Source: Vombatus ursinus (lineage: Eukaryota; Chordata; Mammalia; Diprotodontia; Vombatidae). Taken from it: a stretch of 64,000 nt of DNA. The notes beneath the pieces were generated by a model. That model did no database searches. It had not been told where the DNA came from and saw only the letters and a program-made list of their open reading frames with translations. The DNA lies in NCBI RefSeq assembly GCF_900497805.2, contig NW_020954630.1, positions 13,185,285 to 13,249,284 on the forward strand. The letters are read 5' to 3'. A program made the translations under genes and the position numbers. How positions within the stretch are numbered: the first letter of the stretch is position 1; the number at the start of each line of letters is the position of its first letter. This document shows positions 32,890 through 44,200 of this stretch, one piece after another.

Positions 32890-33640
32890 AAGGGGTGATG
32901 TTGTTTGTCCTTCATTTCCAAGAAGACCAGTGACATCAGAGGTGATGTCTTGACTTGAGTGTGGATTAGATTTAAGTGAGACAGAGTTGCACAAAATTGT
33001 CGGCCTCTTTCTTCCAGAGTTATCGAAGTCCATTGGCAAGACAAAAATAGGATGTCTGGTGATGGCCCAGGATGCAGTGGATGACCTTAGATCTTCAATG
33101 TCTAACCAAACTCTTAAGTTTCAGTCACCTTCATAGCCATTAGAAAAAATTGTTCTCATCCATCCATTCCCCCCAGGGAAAATCTTCACATGTTTGGGGT
33201 AGCCATCCCCCTAACTTATCAACAGGTCTGAGGCCTGTCAATTATTCTCATCCTGGTAAAGCCTGTATGCTTAGAGTTTTCCAAGATGTGACTGCTGCAC
33301 ATGCTACAGCTTCTTGGAGCCATAAGTAAGAGTGGGTGAAAGGTGGACACCAAAGGTAGATGAACAGCCCTGAAAAGGGCTTGGCAAGCCCTCATCCTCA
33401 TTCAAGAGGTGCTAGTTCTCCCTGAACACCTCATACATCCCAAAAAGTGACACCGACCTGAGTTTTAGGAAAATCAATTTCAGATCCAAGTCTATAAGTT
33501 GTATAATAATTGATGGTGAAACCTGCATTGGTAGAGAGTTTCCTCAAACCACAGAAATCACAAGTTCTGGGAGGTAAAATGTAGGAGCAACTAACAAACT
33601 CACCCTGCACTCTAATCACCGACAATACACTTGTAACGTT
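32890..33640. repeat. Unnamed interspersed repeat, copy 1
   Basis: Starts 'ggtgatgttgtttgtccttc', 'aagaagaccagtgacatcag', continues 'agtgagacagagttgcacaa' and runs to 'gtcactccagag'-like and 'ttttccaagatgtgactgct' segments. Its first ~170 bases are clearly related to 39,797-39,970, so it is a dispersed family. I recall similar sequence from other marsupials but cannot name it. Confidence 0.6.
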
Positions 33641-33839
33641 ATTTGGGCAGTGTAGTTAGAATTTTATAAATTACTGTCCTAGGGCATATTCATGGAATAT
33701 AATTGGCAGATCTTAATGTAAAACCAGTTTAAGAACTTTATAAGCATATATATCTATTAGGGCATCTTTGTATGTCATCAGTTCTATATCACGAAAATTT
33801 AAGAAATTTATGCAACTGCAGCATTTTACAAGCAAAAAT

Positions 33840-34045
33840 GCTTGAATGGGAGTTGAGAAAGACACAGGTTCAGATTCCCCCTCTGGCACTTAAGCATAGT
33901 CATAACCTCTCTTGAGCTTCAGTTTTTTTCACCTGTAAAATGAGGATGATAATATTTATGCCACAGGGCTGTTGGCGAGAATGAAATGAGCTAATTTCTC
34001 TAAAGTTCTTTGCCAGTCTTAAAGTGCTATATGAATATCATATAT
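33840..34045 (+). mobile_element. MIR-type SINE, sense
   Basis: 'gacacaggttcagattcccc', 'ctggcacttaagcatagtca', 'cacctgtaaaatgaggatga', 'cacagggctgttggcgagaa' and 'tcttaaagtgctatatgaat'. Nearly full length. Confidence 0.8.
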
Positions 34046-34256
34046 TTGGTAAATATTCTAGTAATTTTAAAATGAAATGTACTTTTCCTTGTACTTTAAT
34101 GTAAAACATAAGTAAATACTGATGTCATTTTTCAGAAGAAAATAAAACATTTTGGCCTATTCCTGATCTACTTATTGGGTTCATTTTGTCTGCTTTGCCT
34201 TTATCTGCCTCTTTATCAAACCTTCACCATGAGGCATACCACTTTAATGTTTGTTA

Positions 34257-34530
34257 TTCTAGCTACAATAATAATGATAATAATAGTGATAATAGCTAAC
34301 ATTTATATAGCCCTATGTGCCAGGTACTATGTTAAGTGCTTTACAATTTTTATCTTAATTTAATTTTGACCCTGGGATATAGGTGTTATTATCCTCATTT
34401 TTCAGATAAGGAAATAGAGGTAAACTGAGGGTAAGTGACTTGCCCAGGGTCATACAGATATACTTGAACTCAGGTCTTCCTGACTCCAGGCCCAAAGCTC
34501 TACTCATTGTACCACTTAGCTGTCATCCCT
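34257..34530 (-). mobile_element. MIR-type SINE, antisense
   Basis: After an (AAT)n-like stretch at 34,262-34,290, it reads 'tatatagccctatgtgccag', 'ttatcctcatttttcagata', 'aagtgacttgcccagggtca' and 'gctctactcattgtaccact'. Nearly full length. Confidence 0.8.
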
Positions 34531-34904
34531 TGCTTTTCTGTCCATCAAATCCTCTTAAGATTATCCCCCATCATCTAATTCTTCAACTCCTGCTCCAGGG
34601 TTTTTTTCTGTGACTGAAGAAAATTTAAAAATCTAGCCAATCTTACCCACAATAAATTCGTAATAAACAACCTCAGCTGGACTGTTGCTGTAATTGGACA
34701 GCAATTGTAAATTTAATTGTAAATAACCTTATGGAATCCCTGTTTCATTTCTAAGCAAGTCAATTTTGACTATTCCAAACAATTTTTCTCCTCTCTTCCC
34801 CACCTCCGGTGACATCCCCACAGCCATCAGATGACCAAACCTACTTCATAGGTCAGTGGCTGTGAACTCCCCTCCTCCATTCCTCAAAACTTAAAGGATA
34901 ATAA

Positions 34905-35100
34905 GATGTAGGTCTAGAAGGGACTTTACAAGTCAAATTGCCTCATTTTTACAGGTGATAAAAATGAGACCCAGAAAGAAGTATTTGAGTAAATTAAAGT
35001 GACCTACCCAAGGTCAACCCTTATTATTGGTAAGGCCGTGAATCAAAACCAGGTCTTGAGACTTCTGGCCCAGTACACTTTCCACTACTGCTGCCTCTAC
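34905..35100 (-). mobile_element. MIR-type SINE, antisense, diverged
   Basis: 'gtctagaagggactttacaa', 'tgataaaaatgagacccaga', 'aagtgacctacccaaggtca' and 'ccactactgctgcctct'. Confidence 0.6.
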
Positions 35101-35479
35101 TTCTAATGAGCAGTCTGCTTATATTGCATCCCTTTTTTTGGTTTTGTTTTGTTTTAACCATCCATTCAATGCATAACCCACTGCATTCTGGCTTTTTTCT
35201 CCACAGTCCTGCAAAAACTATTGAGCTATCATATCTTAATTTTAAAATATCACTGCACCTATGATTTACCATCACATATTTTCCTCCAGGGAAGGTGTTC
35301 CTATTCTCCATTACAGGTGAAATACTTCCTTTTTGCATACTTGGACATGAAATGTTTCATATATTTTTGTAGCTGTCTCCAATCAGTATCCATCCCAACT
35401 TAACTCCAGTTGGCTAACATGGACTGTTTGCTATATTCAGTTCAGCCTTGAAACTGGTTTCCATAGGTATATTCATTTG

Positions 35480-35870
35480 GAGGGTGCGGGGAGGGAGGGC
35501 AGGCTTCCCTTACCTGATTCTCCCCACCAGGAATCTCTTTGCTTACCAAATTCTATGGATTCTTCAAGGCCAATTTAAATCTCACCTTCTTCATGAAACC
35601 TTTGATATTCATTTTTGTCTACACTAATGTCTATTTTCTCAGAACAGATTTAATACTTGATAATAGAGCATTTGTACTAACTAATTTTGGCACTTAATTT
35701 TTTTTTTAAAGGGAAGAGCAACCTTGTCTCCCCCATAAGACTGAAAGCTCTTTGAAGGGAAGCTCTTTGAAGGAAAGCTCTTGAGGGAAAGCTCTGTTTC
35801 CCTCGTAGTACCATTTGCCTTCTTAGTACCTTCCTAGTACCTATTCCCTTCTTCTCTCTGGTCACACACC
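35480..35870 (+). mobile_element. L2 LINE 3' end, sense, with internal tandem repeat
   Basis: 'tggattcttcaaggccaatt', 'taaatctcaccttcttcatg' and 'cataagactgaaagctcttt'. The usual single 'aagctccttgaggg' motif of the L2 3' UTR is present in about four tandem versions at 35,746-35,795. Confidence 0.7.
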
Positions 35871-35879
35871 CTGGTGCTC

Positions 35880-36654
35880 AGGACGTCTAACCTCTATTCA
35901 TGTAAACTCTTGATCCCATTCCTTCCCACTCTTGAACCTTCAGTAAACATCTCCTCACTCTCATGCTTCTTCACTCTTTCCTCTCCAGTGGTTCCATCCC
36001 ACCTGCTTACAGGTATGCTTAGCTCTCCCAGCTCCTAAAAAGTGTCTTCCTTTTGACCTTCCATTCCATTCAGGTACTGTTCCATATCTCTTCTCTCCTT
36101 CATTTCTAAACTTCTTAAAAAGTTTTCTGTACCTTATGCCTTCATTTTCTCACTACTCAATTCACAATTTTTCAGTTGAGCTTGGGCTAGCATCATTCTA
36201 CTGAAACAGCTCTTTTAAAGGACTTCCTAATCACTAAACTTAGTGCATTTATTTTTTTAAGGTCTTATCCTCTGTCTCTCCTAGTGTTTGATGTTGTTGA
36301 TGGTATGGGCTTTAAAGACACCACACTATCCAAGTTCTCCCCTTAACTGCCCCTTCACTGGTTTCTTATCCTCTAAGTGACCCTTTAACAGTCCCTCAAA
36401 GGTCTGTCCTTGGTCTGATTCTCTTCTCCCTTAGCAATTTTATCCTCTCAGGCATTGAACTACCACTTCACGCAAATGAATTCCCGGTCTGTATCTCTCT
36501 TCTGAATTCCAGACCCTTATTTACAATTACCAGTGAGACACCTCTACCTGTTTATTTCACCAGCACCTCAAATTCTATATGTCCCAAACCAAGCTTCTTA
36601 TATTTTCTCTTAAACCTTCCTCATCCTTCTGTGTTCACAATTTCTCATTGTCTA
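35880..36654 (+). mobile_element. L2 LINE, sense, left part of interrupted copy
   Basis: 'ttccatcccacctgcttaca', 'ctaaacttcttaaaaagttt', 'aaaggacttcctaatcacta' and a decayed RT motif near 36,265-36,300 ('tctctcctagtgtttgatgt', reading like LS.VFDVVD). It continues beyond the LTR at 37,274. Confidence 0.75.
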
Positions 36655-37269
36655 TGTGAGAGATGATCTCTCAGAAGTGAAGCCTCCTCAAAGGGTTAAT
36701 AGTTTTTGTTAATAGTTCTCACAAAGGGCAGCAATTAGGAGATCACTGGTCATTTGGAGAGAGATAAGGTCAGAAGCCAGATAGTAAGAAGAGTGGGAGG
36801 AGAGAAATTGGAGGCACCTGTTGTAGATGGCCTTCTCAAGGAATTTAATTGTATTGTTGAAACACACCCCTTTCTGACCTTGGCAAAAAAAAAAAAAAAA
36901 CAACCCAGACCCTGTTTTTAAGCACGTAGATAGCCCTACCCCCAACCTAAACTGTTTACCCACGCAAGACTTTCCACCTTTTCTTGTCTCAGAGCAAGCT
37001 TGTTGCTGGAGAAGATTTCTGTGAATAGATTGTGCCCCCTGAAGCCCAGCCAATGGGATAAGGGGAAAGGGGTTAGGGAGGAGGAACTCGAGTTAGGGTA
37101 TAAATAAGCCTTGCTTTCTGTAACCAACTTGTACTTGTCTTCCCTGGCCAGCGCCATTAGGGAGATGAGGGGCAGTACCTTTTCTCATGAGAAAGCAATA
37201 AACTCCTTTCTGCTTTCAAGGTATCTAAGTCTTTGTTTTGAATTTGAGTAGTGGTCTCTGTTCCACACA
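36655..37269 (+). mobile_element. Solo LTR of an endogenous retrovirus
   Basis: A 615-base fossil LTR with TG...CA ends (TGTGAGAG...TTCCACACA) and a 4-base target duplication TCTA on both sides (36,651-36,654 and 37,270-37,273). Inside are a TATA-type box (TATAAATAAG near 37,100) and an AATAAA near 37,197, in the U3-R-U5 order expected. No internal retroviral sequence adjoins it, so it is a solo LTR. The 4-base duplication is more typical of class I (gamma-type) elements. It lies within a sense L2, so it is younger than that L2. Confidence 0.85.
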
Positions 37270-37273
37270 TCTA

Positions 37274-37835
37274 TTTATGGCACCACTATTCACTCAGTGT
37301 CCAATGTTGTGACTTCCTTCTCTTCACCCTCATGTCCAGCTCCTACATTCAATCCCCATTTCTCTACACTCACTTTCCCCACCTAATTTTGGTCTCTAAA
37401 CACTGGGGTTTCCCTTGACTTTTCTATCTTATGCAGCCACTGTCGTATCTGGTTCCTTCCCTTCAGTACTAACCTCTTTCAGCTGCCACTTTGCTCCAAC
37501 TTCCACTTTCTCCCTATTCCAAACCATCCTTCATATTGCAATCAAATAATTTTTCCTACTCTTAGATCCGATGTCACTTCTCTGCTCCAAAATCTTCTTT
37601 CTGTTGTCCAGTCAGTGTCAACTTCATAGTCCTCTATTGTACCCTCAGGGTCCTTTACGACCTGTCACTCCCTTCTTTTCTAGCCTCTAACATTTTAGGC
37701 CTTTTGATCCACTCCATGCTTCAACCAAATTGAATTGTACTATCTCCTGTAAATATCCTATGCTTTCTTGATTCTAGATCTTGGTTTGTACTTTATCTGT
37801 AACTGAAATGCCCTCCCTTCACCTACTTATTCTTT
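37274..37835 (+). mobile_element. L2 LINE, sense, continuation after LTR
   Basis: 'ttatggcaccactattcact' and 'cactggggtttcccttgact' resume the L2 ORF order; then 'ttcagctgccactttgctcc', 'ctctgctccaaaatcttctt' and 'ctttacgacctgtcactccc'. It is interrupted again at 37,836 and its last part follows at 38,342. Confidence 0.75.
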
Positions 37836-38328
37836 TTTTTTTCAATTCAAAACAACATTTATTAATAATCATCTATTATGTTCCAGGCCCTCCATTGGGT
37901 GCTAGTTATACAAAGGCAAAAACAAGCCATTTCCTTCAAGGAGATTGCATTCTACTGAGAGGGATAAAATAAGTAAACATGACATATATATACAGAAAAA
38001 TATATAGTAATTTCAAAAAGAGATTTTGAAATAACAGCTACTAAAATTTAGTCATCTTTTGAATTATACTTTTTTCCTTGATTTACTTGACTGAATTGAA
38101 ATAGAACAAAGTTGTTTTTTATGTTTTTTTTTAAAACAGGAGAAAGCATTAAGGCCTAATCACATACCTCACAGTTAGATAAACTTTCTGTTTTCCTTTA
38201 TCTACATTAAATGAAAATAGGTTTAGGCTAGGAAAATGAACAAGTATTTTTTAAAAAAATTTTAATCAGAACAAAGCATCAAATTTTCCTAGGTAATTAT
38301 TTTCTTTATGGGTTCCTGTACATTCCAG
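37836..38328 (-). pseudogene. Processed retrocopy of a transcript with L2-derived 3' end
   Basis: The insert starts with a T run on the plus strand (poly(A) on the minus strand) and is flanked by a perfect 13-base repeat CTACTTATTCTTT at 37,823-37,835 and 38,329-38,341. On the minus strand it ends with an L2 3' UTR in sense orientation, an AATAAA about 20 bases before the poly(A), and carries about 340 bases of non-repeat sequence upstream. The empty site read in the insert's orientation is CCTT/AAAGAATAAG, resembling an L1 endonuclease site. L2 itself has no poly(A) tail, so the simplest reading is a 5'-truncated polyadenylated RNA that used an L2-provided signal. The parent transcript is unknown and no coding frame is seen. 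Confidence 0.7.
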
Positions 38329-38341
38329 CTACTTATTCTTT

Positions 38342-38460
38342 AAGGTTCATATTAAATGTTCCCTCTTTCATGAAGCATTTCCTAGTCCCACAGGTCCCCA
38401 ATCTACTCTTCTGGAGATTTGAGATGGTTCTTCATTTTTTAACTGCAATTAATGTAAATA
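38342..38460 (+). mobile_element. L2 LINE, sense, final part
   Basis: 'ggttcatattaaatgttccc', 'tctttcatgaagcatttcct' and 'agtcccacaggtccccaat' continue the L2 interrupted at 37,836. The L2 tail is lost. Confidence 0.65.
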
Positions 38461-38689
38461 TAGAAGGCCCAGAATTTTGACTGAATGAATCAAAGGTGCA
38501 AACGAGGTGGGAATTTGTTCCTCCATCAGTTTGAGTGGAGGGAAGTTCTTTGATCATGAGCAGATAACATCATACAGAAAATGTTTTGTGACTAGTGGTT
38601 CAAGAGAATCAGTCACACCTTGTGAGGCTTTGGATAAAAAAAAACAGCAGACCAATCTAGTAGTGGAACAGCTCTAGTCAAGCTCCAGA

Positions 38690-39410
38690 GAAGGAATTAT
38701 GGAGTGGGGAGAGGGGAGCCCAATGGGAAGGGACCTGGAAAAGCTAGGAAAGGCCCTGGCTTTCCCAACACACACATTACAGAAAACTCTATGTGTTCAG
38801 AAGATCCATTCAGGCCATCAGAGAGGTCTCACAGCAAATCCATAGCAGTGTCCCTGGAGCAAAAGGGGCTAATTTTGGCATTTGTAAAGGTAGCTGAACC
38901 TTTACAAAGGAGAACAAAGGGCGCACTGAGGAAATGCAGGTTCAGGATGATATGAGGGAACCGATCCTTGGAATCCAGAAGAGAGCTACACCATGAGGGG
39001 ACTTCATGATGAGGTCATGAAGGAAAGAACCCCTTGTAACTAGGAGCTATGAGTTACCCTTTTGCCCTAGGTGCTTTCTGTAGTCTAGCCTCACAAGCAA
39101 TGTACGCTAAGTCTGTGTCCACTCTTCCCATGGACCTTGTGTATATTTTTTAAAGACCCAAGACTTTGGGGGGAATTGGTTTTTGCCCCAACTGTTCTTC
39201 CTATACCAACTCAGTAAAAGCCCTCTCCTAAAAGCTAAGTGATGCTACTGGCTGATAACGGGGAATTGACTGGATGGAGGTATTCGGAGCAATATAGTGT
39301 TAGAAAAACCCATCCTTGTCAGGGTCACCCTGCTATAAGGAAGAAGTAGTAGCTATCTCTTCTGGGGACTTGGGCCAACAATGAGAGTAAGAGTTAGAGA
39401 AATAGCCCCA
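38690..39410 (+). other. Possible LTR-like repeat, unassigned
   Basis: The stretch around 39,140-39,300 has a TATA-like 'gtgtatattttttaaaga', then 'ctcagtaaaagccctctcct' and 'gatgctactggctgataacg', an order that resembles the R/U5 part of an LTR. Terminal repeats and target duplications were not found, so the call is weak. Confidence 0.25.
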
Positions 39411-39429
39411 GAAGGAATGCTTACCTAGA

Positions 39430-39560
39430 CAATATTTTGTATTGTAGCTATCTTTTTTATTATTGTAGATTTGCCTATAAACTCCTTGGGGACATCTTAT
39501 CTAGGCTTTGTAGGTCCCTTTTGTATGTTCTACACACAATAAACAATAAATATGTATTAC
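39430..39560 (+). mobile_element. L2 LINE 3' end, sense
   Basis: 'ctataaactccttggggaca' and 'ctacacacaataaacaataa' are the L2 3' tail. Confidence 0.55.
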
Positions 39561-39796
39561 TGTATTGTTACATGTTATTGTCTGAATTGATTAAAATGAA
39601 TTGATAAAAAAAAAAAAACAGGTATTCCCAAACCTCCAAATAGGTAATATCATAAAAGTTTGCTTGAAAGTCAGTCATTTGGAACACAGAAGCATTTTTC
39701 TACAGAAATAATGTGAAAAATAGTAGTTAGGTGTTTAGGCCAGCCCATAAAATCTATTTTCATCTAAATATCGTTGAAGGTCTAGCATTCTTTAAA

Positions 39797-40170
39797 CAAC
39801 TGTTGTTGTTGTTTTGTCCCTCATTCTGGACCAGGACCATGACATCAAGGAGGTGATGCCATGACATGCAAGTGGATTGGATTTAATTGAGAGAAGACTG
39901 TGCAAAGTCACCAGTCTCACTTTCTGGCTCCAGTGGTGAGATAGAGATCAGGACAACTGGAGAGGGCCCTGTATGCAACTGGAGACCTTGCTTGGCCTTT
40001 TTAAGCTAAAGTCTTTCCCAGGTCTCAGTTTGATTGTCCATTCGGTGATTAAGGCTAGGTAAGAAATGAGACAGAAACCAGTCTCTTTACATAGCAGGAG
40101 AAGGGAAATGATGACTCCTTAACCTCAAGCCAATAGTTGTGGCTCCCCTACCCTAGTGCAGGGGACTGGT
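39797..40170. repeat. Unnamed interspersed repeat, copy 2
   Basis: 'ttgttgttttgtccctcatt', 'ggaccatgacatcaaggagg', 'gattggatttaattgagaga', 'tgcaaagtcaccagtctcac', 'gagatagagatcaggacaac'. Related to 32,890-33,060 and in the same orientation. It continues with 'aagtctttcccaggtctcag' and 'gtgattaaggctaggtaaga'. Confidence 0.6.
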
Positions 40171-40599
40171 AGCAACAAGAATAGAATAAAGATCAGGCCA
40201 GGCTGGGTGAGGGGGGGTAGGGAAGAGAGGCAGAAGGGCAGTTATTTCTTGGTTTTGTGTCAGGTCACCACTTTTGTTTTTTTTTTCCTCCTGACTCCAG
40301 GAATTTACATGCTTCTTGAAGGGCTGCCTTCCTTTACTTCCAACCAGTGGCCTGCTTCCCTGGCCTAGTTGGACCAGAACACTGTCTTAGTTCTGTTCTA
40401 TTGTTCTCTCCCTCAAGAAAGTACATAACCTACATGAAATTTTCTAAGATTTAAAAGAAATTAAAAGGTTCCCTTCTATTTCTTCTCTAATCTTCTCTTT
40501 TTTCATTTACATCTTGTTAGAAAAATGAAATTGCACATAAATGTTAAAGATCCTTGAATACACTAAAGATTAAAGTGAAATTTGTCTTTTTTTTTTCAT

Positions 40600-40935
40600 A
40601 GGAAATTCATTTCAACAAACACTAAGCACTAGGGGAGGGGGAGGTAAAGATAAATAATACTGTTCTTGCATTACAATCTGAAATATCATTTATGTACAAA
40701 TAACTGCAAAATGAAATAATAGCTCACATTTGAGACACACATTAAATTTTACAATGTGCTTTATTCATAGCAACCCAAGGAAGTACATGGTGAAGATATT
40801 AGTATCCCCATTTTACAGATGATGAAGCAGGATTAAAAGAACAAAGTAACTGAACTATTGGCCAGTCCTAGCATCAAACCTAGGATTTGAGCCCCAGTCT
40901 TCTGCTTCTAAGTATGGCACTTTATACCGTACCAG
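40600..40935 (-). mobile_element. L2 tail and MIR-type SINE, both antisense
   Basis: About 40,600-40,715 is a short reversed L2 tail ('caaacactaagcactagggg', 'gttcttgcattacaatctga'). About 40,716-40,935 is an antisense MIR ('ttttacaatgtgctttattc', 'tatccccattttacagatga', 'gatttgagccccagtcttct'). Confidence 0.6.
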
Positions 40936-41824
40936 GACAACTGTGTAAGTTCAAACAAAAAACTTTCTCAGGTCCAGGAAGAAAAGATCATTTCCAACTA
41001 AGAAGAATAAGGGATAGCTATATGGAGATGGTAGCATCGGGGTTTGGTTGGGTACCTGGGCCCTACTGCCAACGTAGGTAACGAAGCCTGGGAAAGACAG
41101 AGGCATTGTTTGTGGAGAAGAGTAGCCCACATCTTACAGAACTTAGGAATTCCATCTGAGATTCTATTACTACTTGTTCCTGATTCCCGGAATCTCAGAG
41201 TTGGTAGGAACCTCACAGGCCATGGAGTTCAGCTCTGCACTGGCCAAGATCCCACTGTCTCCTGAGCATCCCCATTCTGTTTTTGGATACCACTACTTGT
41301 TAGGAGTTTTTTTTTCTTGATGTCAGTTTCAATCTGCCTCTTTGTAATTTAACCCATTGTTCCTCCTTGTTTCTTCTAGGCCATGCAGAATGAGACTAAT
41401 CCTATTTCCACATAGCAGCCTCTCAAATACTCAGAAACAGCTATCATGCCTCTTATTTTTTTTTTCAGGTTCAACATTTCCAGTTCCTTTAACTCCTCCT
41501 TATGTGGCATGACCTGAAGACTTTTCATCATCCTTATTGTCATGCTCTGAATAATCTTGAGTTTATAAATATTTTTTTAAATGTGGTGTCAAAAATTGAA
41601 CAAACCGCTCGTGATATGGGCTGGCCAAAGGGAGGGCACAGTGGTACTCATCTTGGAAAAGATGCCTTTCTTAATGCAGATGATATTGAGGCCACATTCA
41701 CTTTTTTTGTCTGCCGGATCACACTGATGACTTGTTTTGAGCTTGCAGTCCATAAAAGTCTCCAGATTTTTTTCAGATAATCTGCTATCAAAGGAAGGCT
41801 CCCCTATTTGTAAAGCTGATTTTT

Positions 41825-41945
41825 GTTTGTTTGTTTGTTTGCCAGGCAATGGGGTTAAGTGACTTGCCCAGGGTCACATAGCTAGTAAGTGTCAAGTGTC
41901 TGAGGCCAGATTTGAACTCAGTTTCTCCTGATTCCAGGGCTGGTG
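41825..41945 (-). mobile_element. tRNA-type SINE, antisense, 5'-truncated
   Basis: After (GTTT)n, 'ggggttaagtgacttgccca', 'agctagtaagtgtcaagtgt' and 'tttgaactcagtttctcctg', it stops at 'ccagggctggtg' without the usual head. Target-site duplication AAAGCTGATTTTT at about 41,812-41,824 and 41,946-41,958. Confidence 0.92.
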
Positions 41946-43899
41946 AAAGCTGATTTTTTTTTTTTTAACCTAAGTATAAGACTTTATGTTTATCCCTGTA
42001 AATTCTATCTTGTTAAATTTGTTGCAACATTTTAGCCTGTGGAGAACTTTTAAAATCCTGACTCCATTATCTAACACATTGATCATCCCTTCCAGTTTGG
42101 GGTTGCCTGGGACTTTTATAATTTCTGTCTTTGCCTTTATTCAAATCATTGGAAAATTTCAAACAGAACAAATCCCTGGGGAGAAGCCACTAGGCATAGA
42201 ACCACTGATGACTCTTCCTCTGGTCCAGTCATCCAACCAGCTCTAATCCATTTAATTATGCTGCCTTCTAACCTATATATCTTTCGTGTTGTCTCCTAGA
42301 ATAGCATGACAGATGTCATTAAGTACTCTGCTAAAATCTGGCCTAACTATGCCTACAACATTCCCCTGACCTACCATTCTAATAAAGAAAAAAGGGAAAT
42401 GAACTTAAAAGAAAAATGCTAAAAAAAAAAAAAAAAAGGAAGAAAAAAAGAAAGAAAACCAGCTTAGGTTGTCATGACCCATTCTTGATGAAATTATACT
42501 GTCTCTTTGGGATCACCTTCCTTTTCTAGATGTTTCTTATTGTGTCTAGATTTTTCCAGGACTTGAAGTTCACTGGCCTACAGTCCAATGACATTGTTCT
42601 TTCTCTCTTTTTTTCTTTTTAAAGATTCTCTTGTCCTACAACACCTCTGCCCATCTTTATCACAAACACTGGGTATGCAATCACATCTGCCAGTTCTTTC
42701 AGTGTCCTGGCGTACCATTCATCTGGGCCGGGTAACTTAAGCTCATTAAGGGCAGTCAGATGCTGTTTTACTAATCTCCCTACTTATTTGGAGTATCATC
42801 TCCCTTATTAGTAGCAATTTCTGTTTTGCCCCTTCTGTTCCAAAGATCATCCTTCTTGGCAAAGAAAGCAGAAGCAAAATGAGAGCTGAACAATTAATTC
42901 TCCCTTCTCTCTATAGTCCATTATCATCATCCCATCCACTCCAAGTAGGGAGTCTTTTTTTTTCAATACACCTAAGAAAAACTTTTTTTTCTTTTGCTAA
43001 CCCCACCTCATTCTGGGCTTAACTCCTGATATTATTCTTACAGAACTCTGATATGCTTTTACATTCATCCTCCATTTTCCCCCTTGCTTCCTTCTTCTTT
43101 CTATACACTGTCACTTGAAAATTTTAGCTGGCTAATAAGTTCTTTGAACTCACTCATTTGTTTCTTCAGACAGTTGTCTCTTCAGACAACTACCCATTTT
43201 CTAACTCATTGGAATTCTTCATCTTCTATCATCCGAATTTCATTATTGAAAGTTTTTTATCTGTCCTGACTCCCCTGTAGAATATTTTTGGCCATGGGAT
43301 CTACTTATCTTTTCTCTGAACCCTTTGAAATTTGCCTTCACAAAATCTAGAATGCACATCAGACTTGGCCTGTTTCATTTCTTTTTCTATCACAAATTTT
43401 AAGAGGGAGTGACTACTTTTCCCAAAGTTCCTATCAATTCAGCCCCAGCAGCTACTTTCTCATTTTGGGCAAGGATTAAATCAATAATAGACATGCCCTT
43501 TTGTTTGTTCTTCTACCTTTGGAAGGATGAAATTATCTTAAGCTCATCAAGAAGTAGTTATATATTTCAGTAGCTATCTGGATAATGTGATATTTGATCA
43601 CTATAGTATCATACCTCTATGCCAGATGTGATCTATCTCCCAAAGTCCTTATCTATTTTTTTCCTTGAAGATGGTTTAAAATATACTTCAGTAACAACAT
43701 TGCTTCCATTAGCATTTCTATTGACCTTCATGCAAATGCTTTTTATTATGTTTTCCCCCTTATCGTTTCCGGATTTATTCAGAAATAGACCTTGTTAATA
43801 AACAATGTCACCGCGCCCCCCCCATTACCACCCCCTCTCACCCTACCAGACTTCTCTTTATGCTGATTCTATTACTTTTTTTTATGAGTATGTCTTTTT

Positions 43900-44200
43900 T
43901 AAAATTCATTTTGAATTTAAGTGCATAAAGACAAAAAAAGAGAGCATGTCCATATGCATAGTGCAGAATAAAAAAGAGGATTCACTATAAAACCATAAAT
44001 TTACATTTCATACTATTTTTAAAAAACTATATGAGTACTACACATAAGGTAGTTCTTCAAATAATATTGCTGTTATTGTATACAACATTCCCTTAATTCT
44101 GCTTATCCCACTCTTCATTATTTCATACAAGTCTTTCCATATTTTTTCTAAAATCAACATGCTCATCATTTCTTATAGCATAGTATTCTTTTGAAATAAA
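43900..44200 (-). mobile_element. L1 LINE 3' scrap, antisense
   Basis: 'cttatcccactcttcattat', 'ttcatacaagtctttccata', 'gctcatcatttcttatagca', 'tagtattcttttgaaata' are the reverse of the L1 3' region. It lies within the CR1/L3 element; boundaries are approximate. Confidence 0.55.

Noticed and set aside
36709-37157. Minus-strand frames of 73-114 codons
   Set aside because: They lie in a solo LTR read backwards and have no resemblance to retroviral proteins.
42416-42456. Poly(A)/AAGA stretch as a sign of a processed gene
   Set aside because: No target duplication or adjoining gene-like sequence was found; CR1/L3 sequence continues on both sides.
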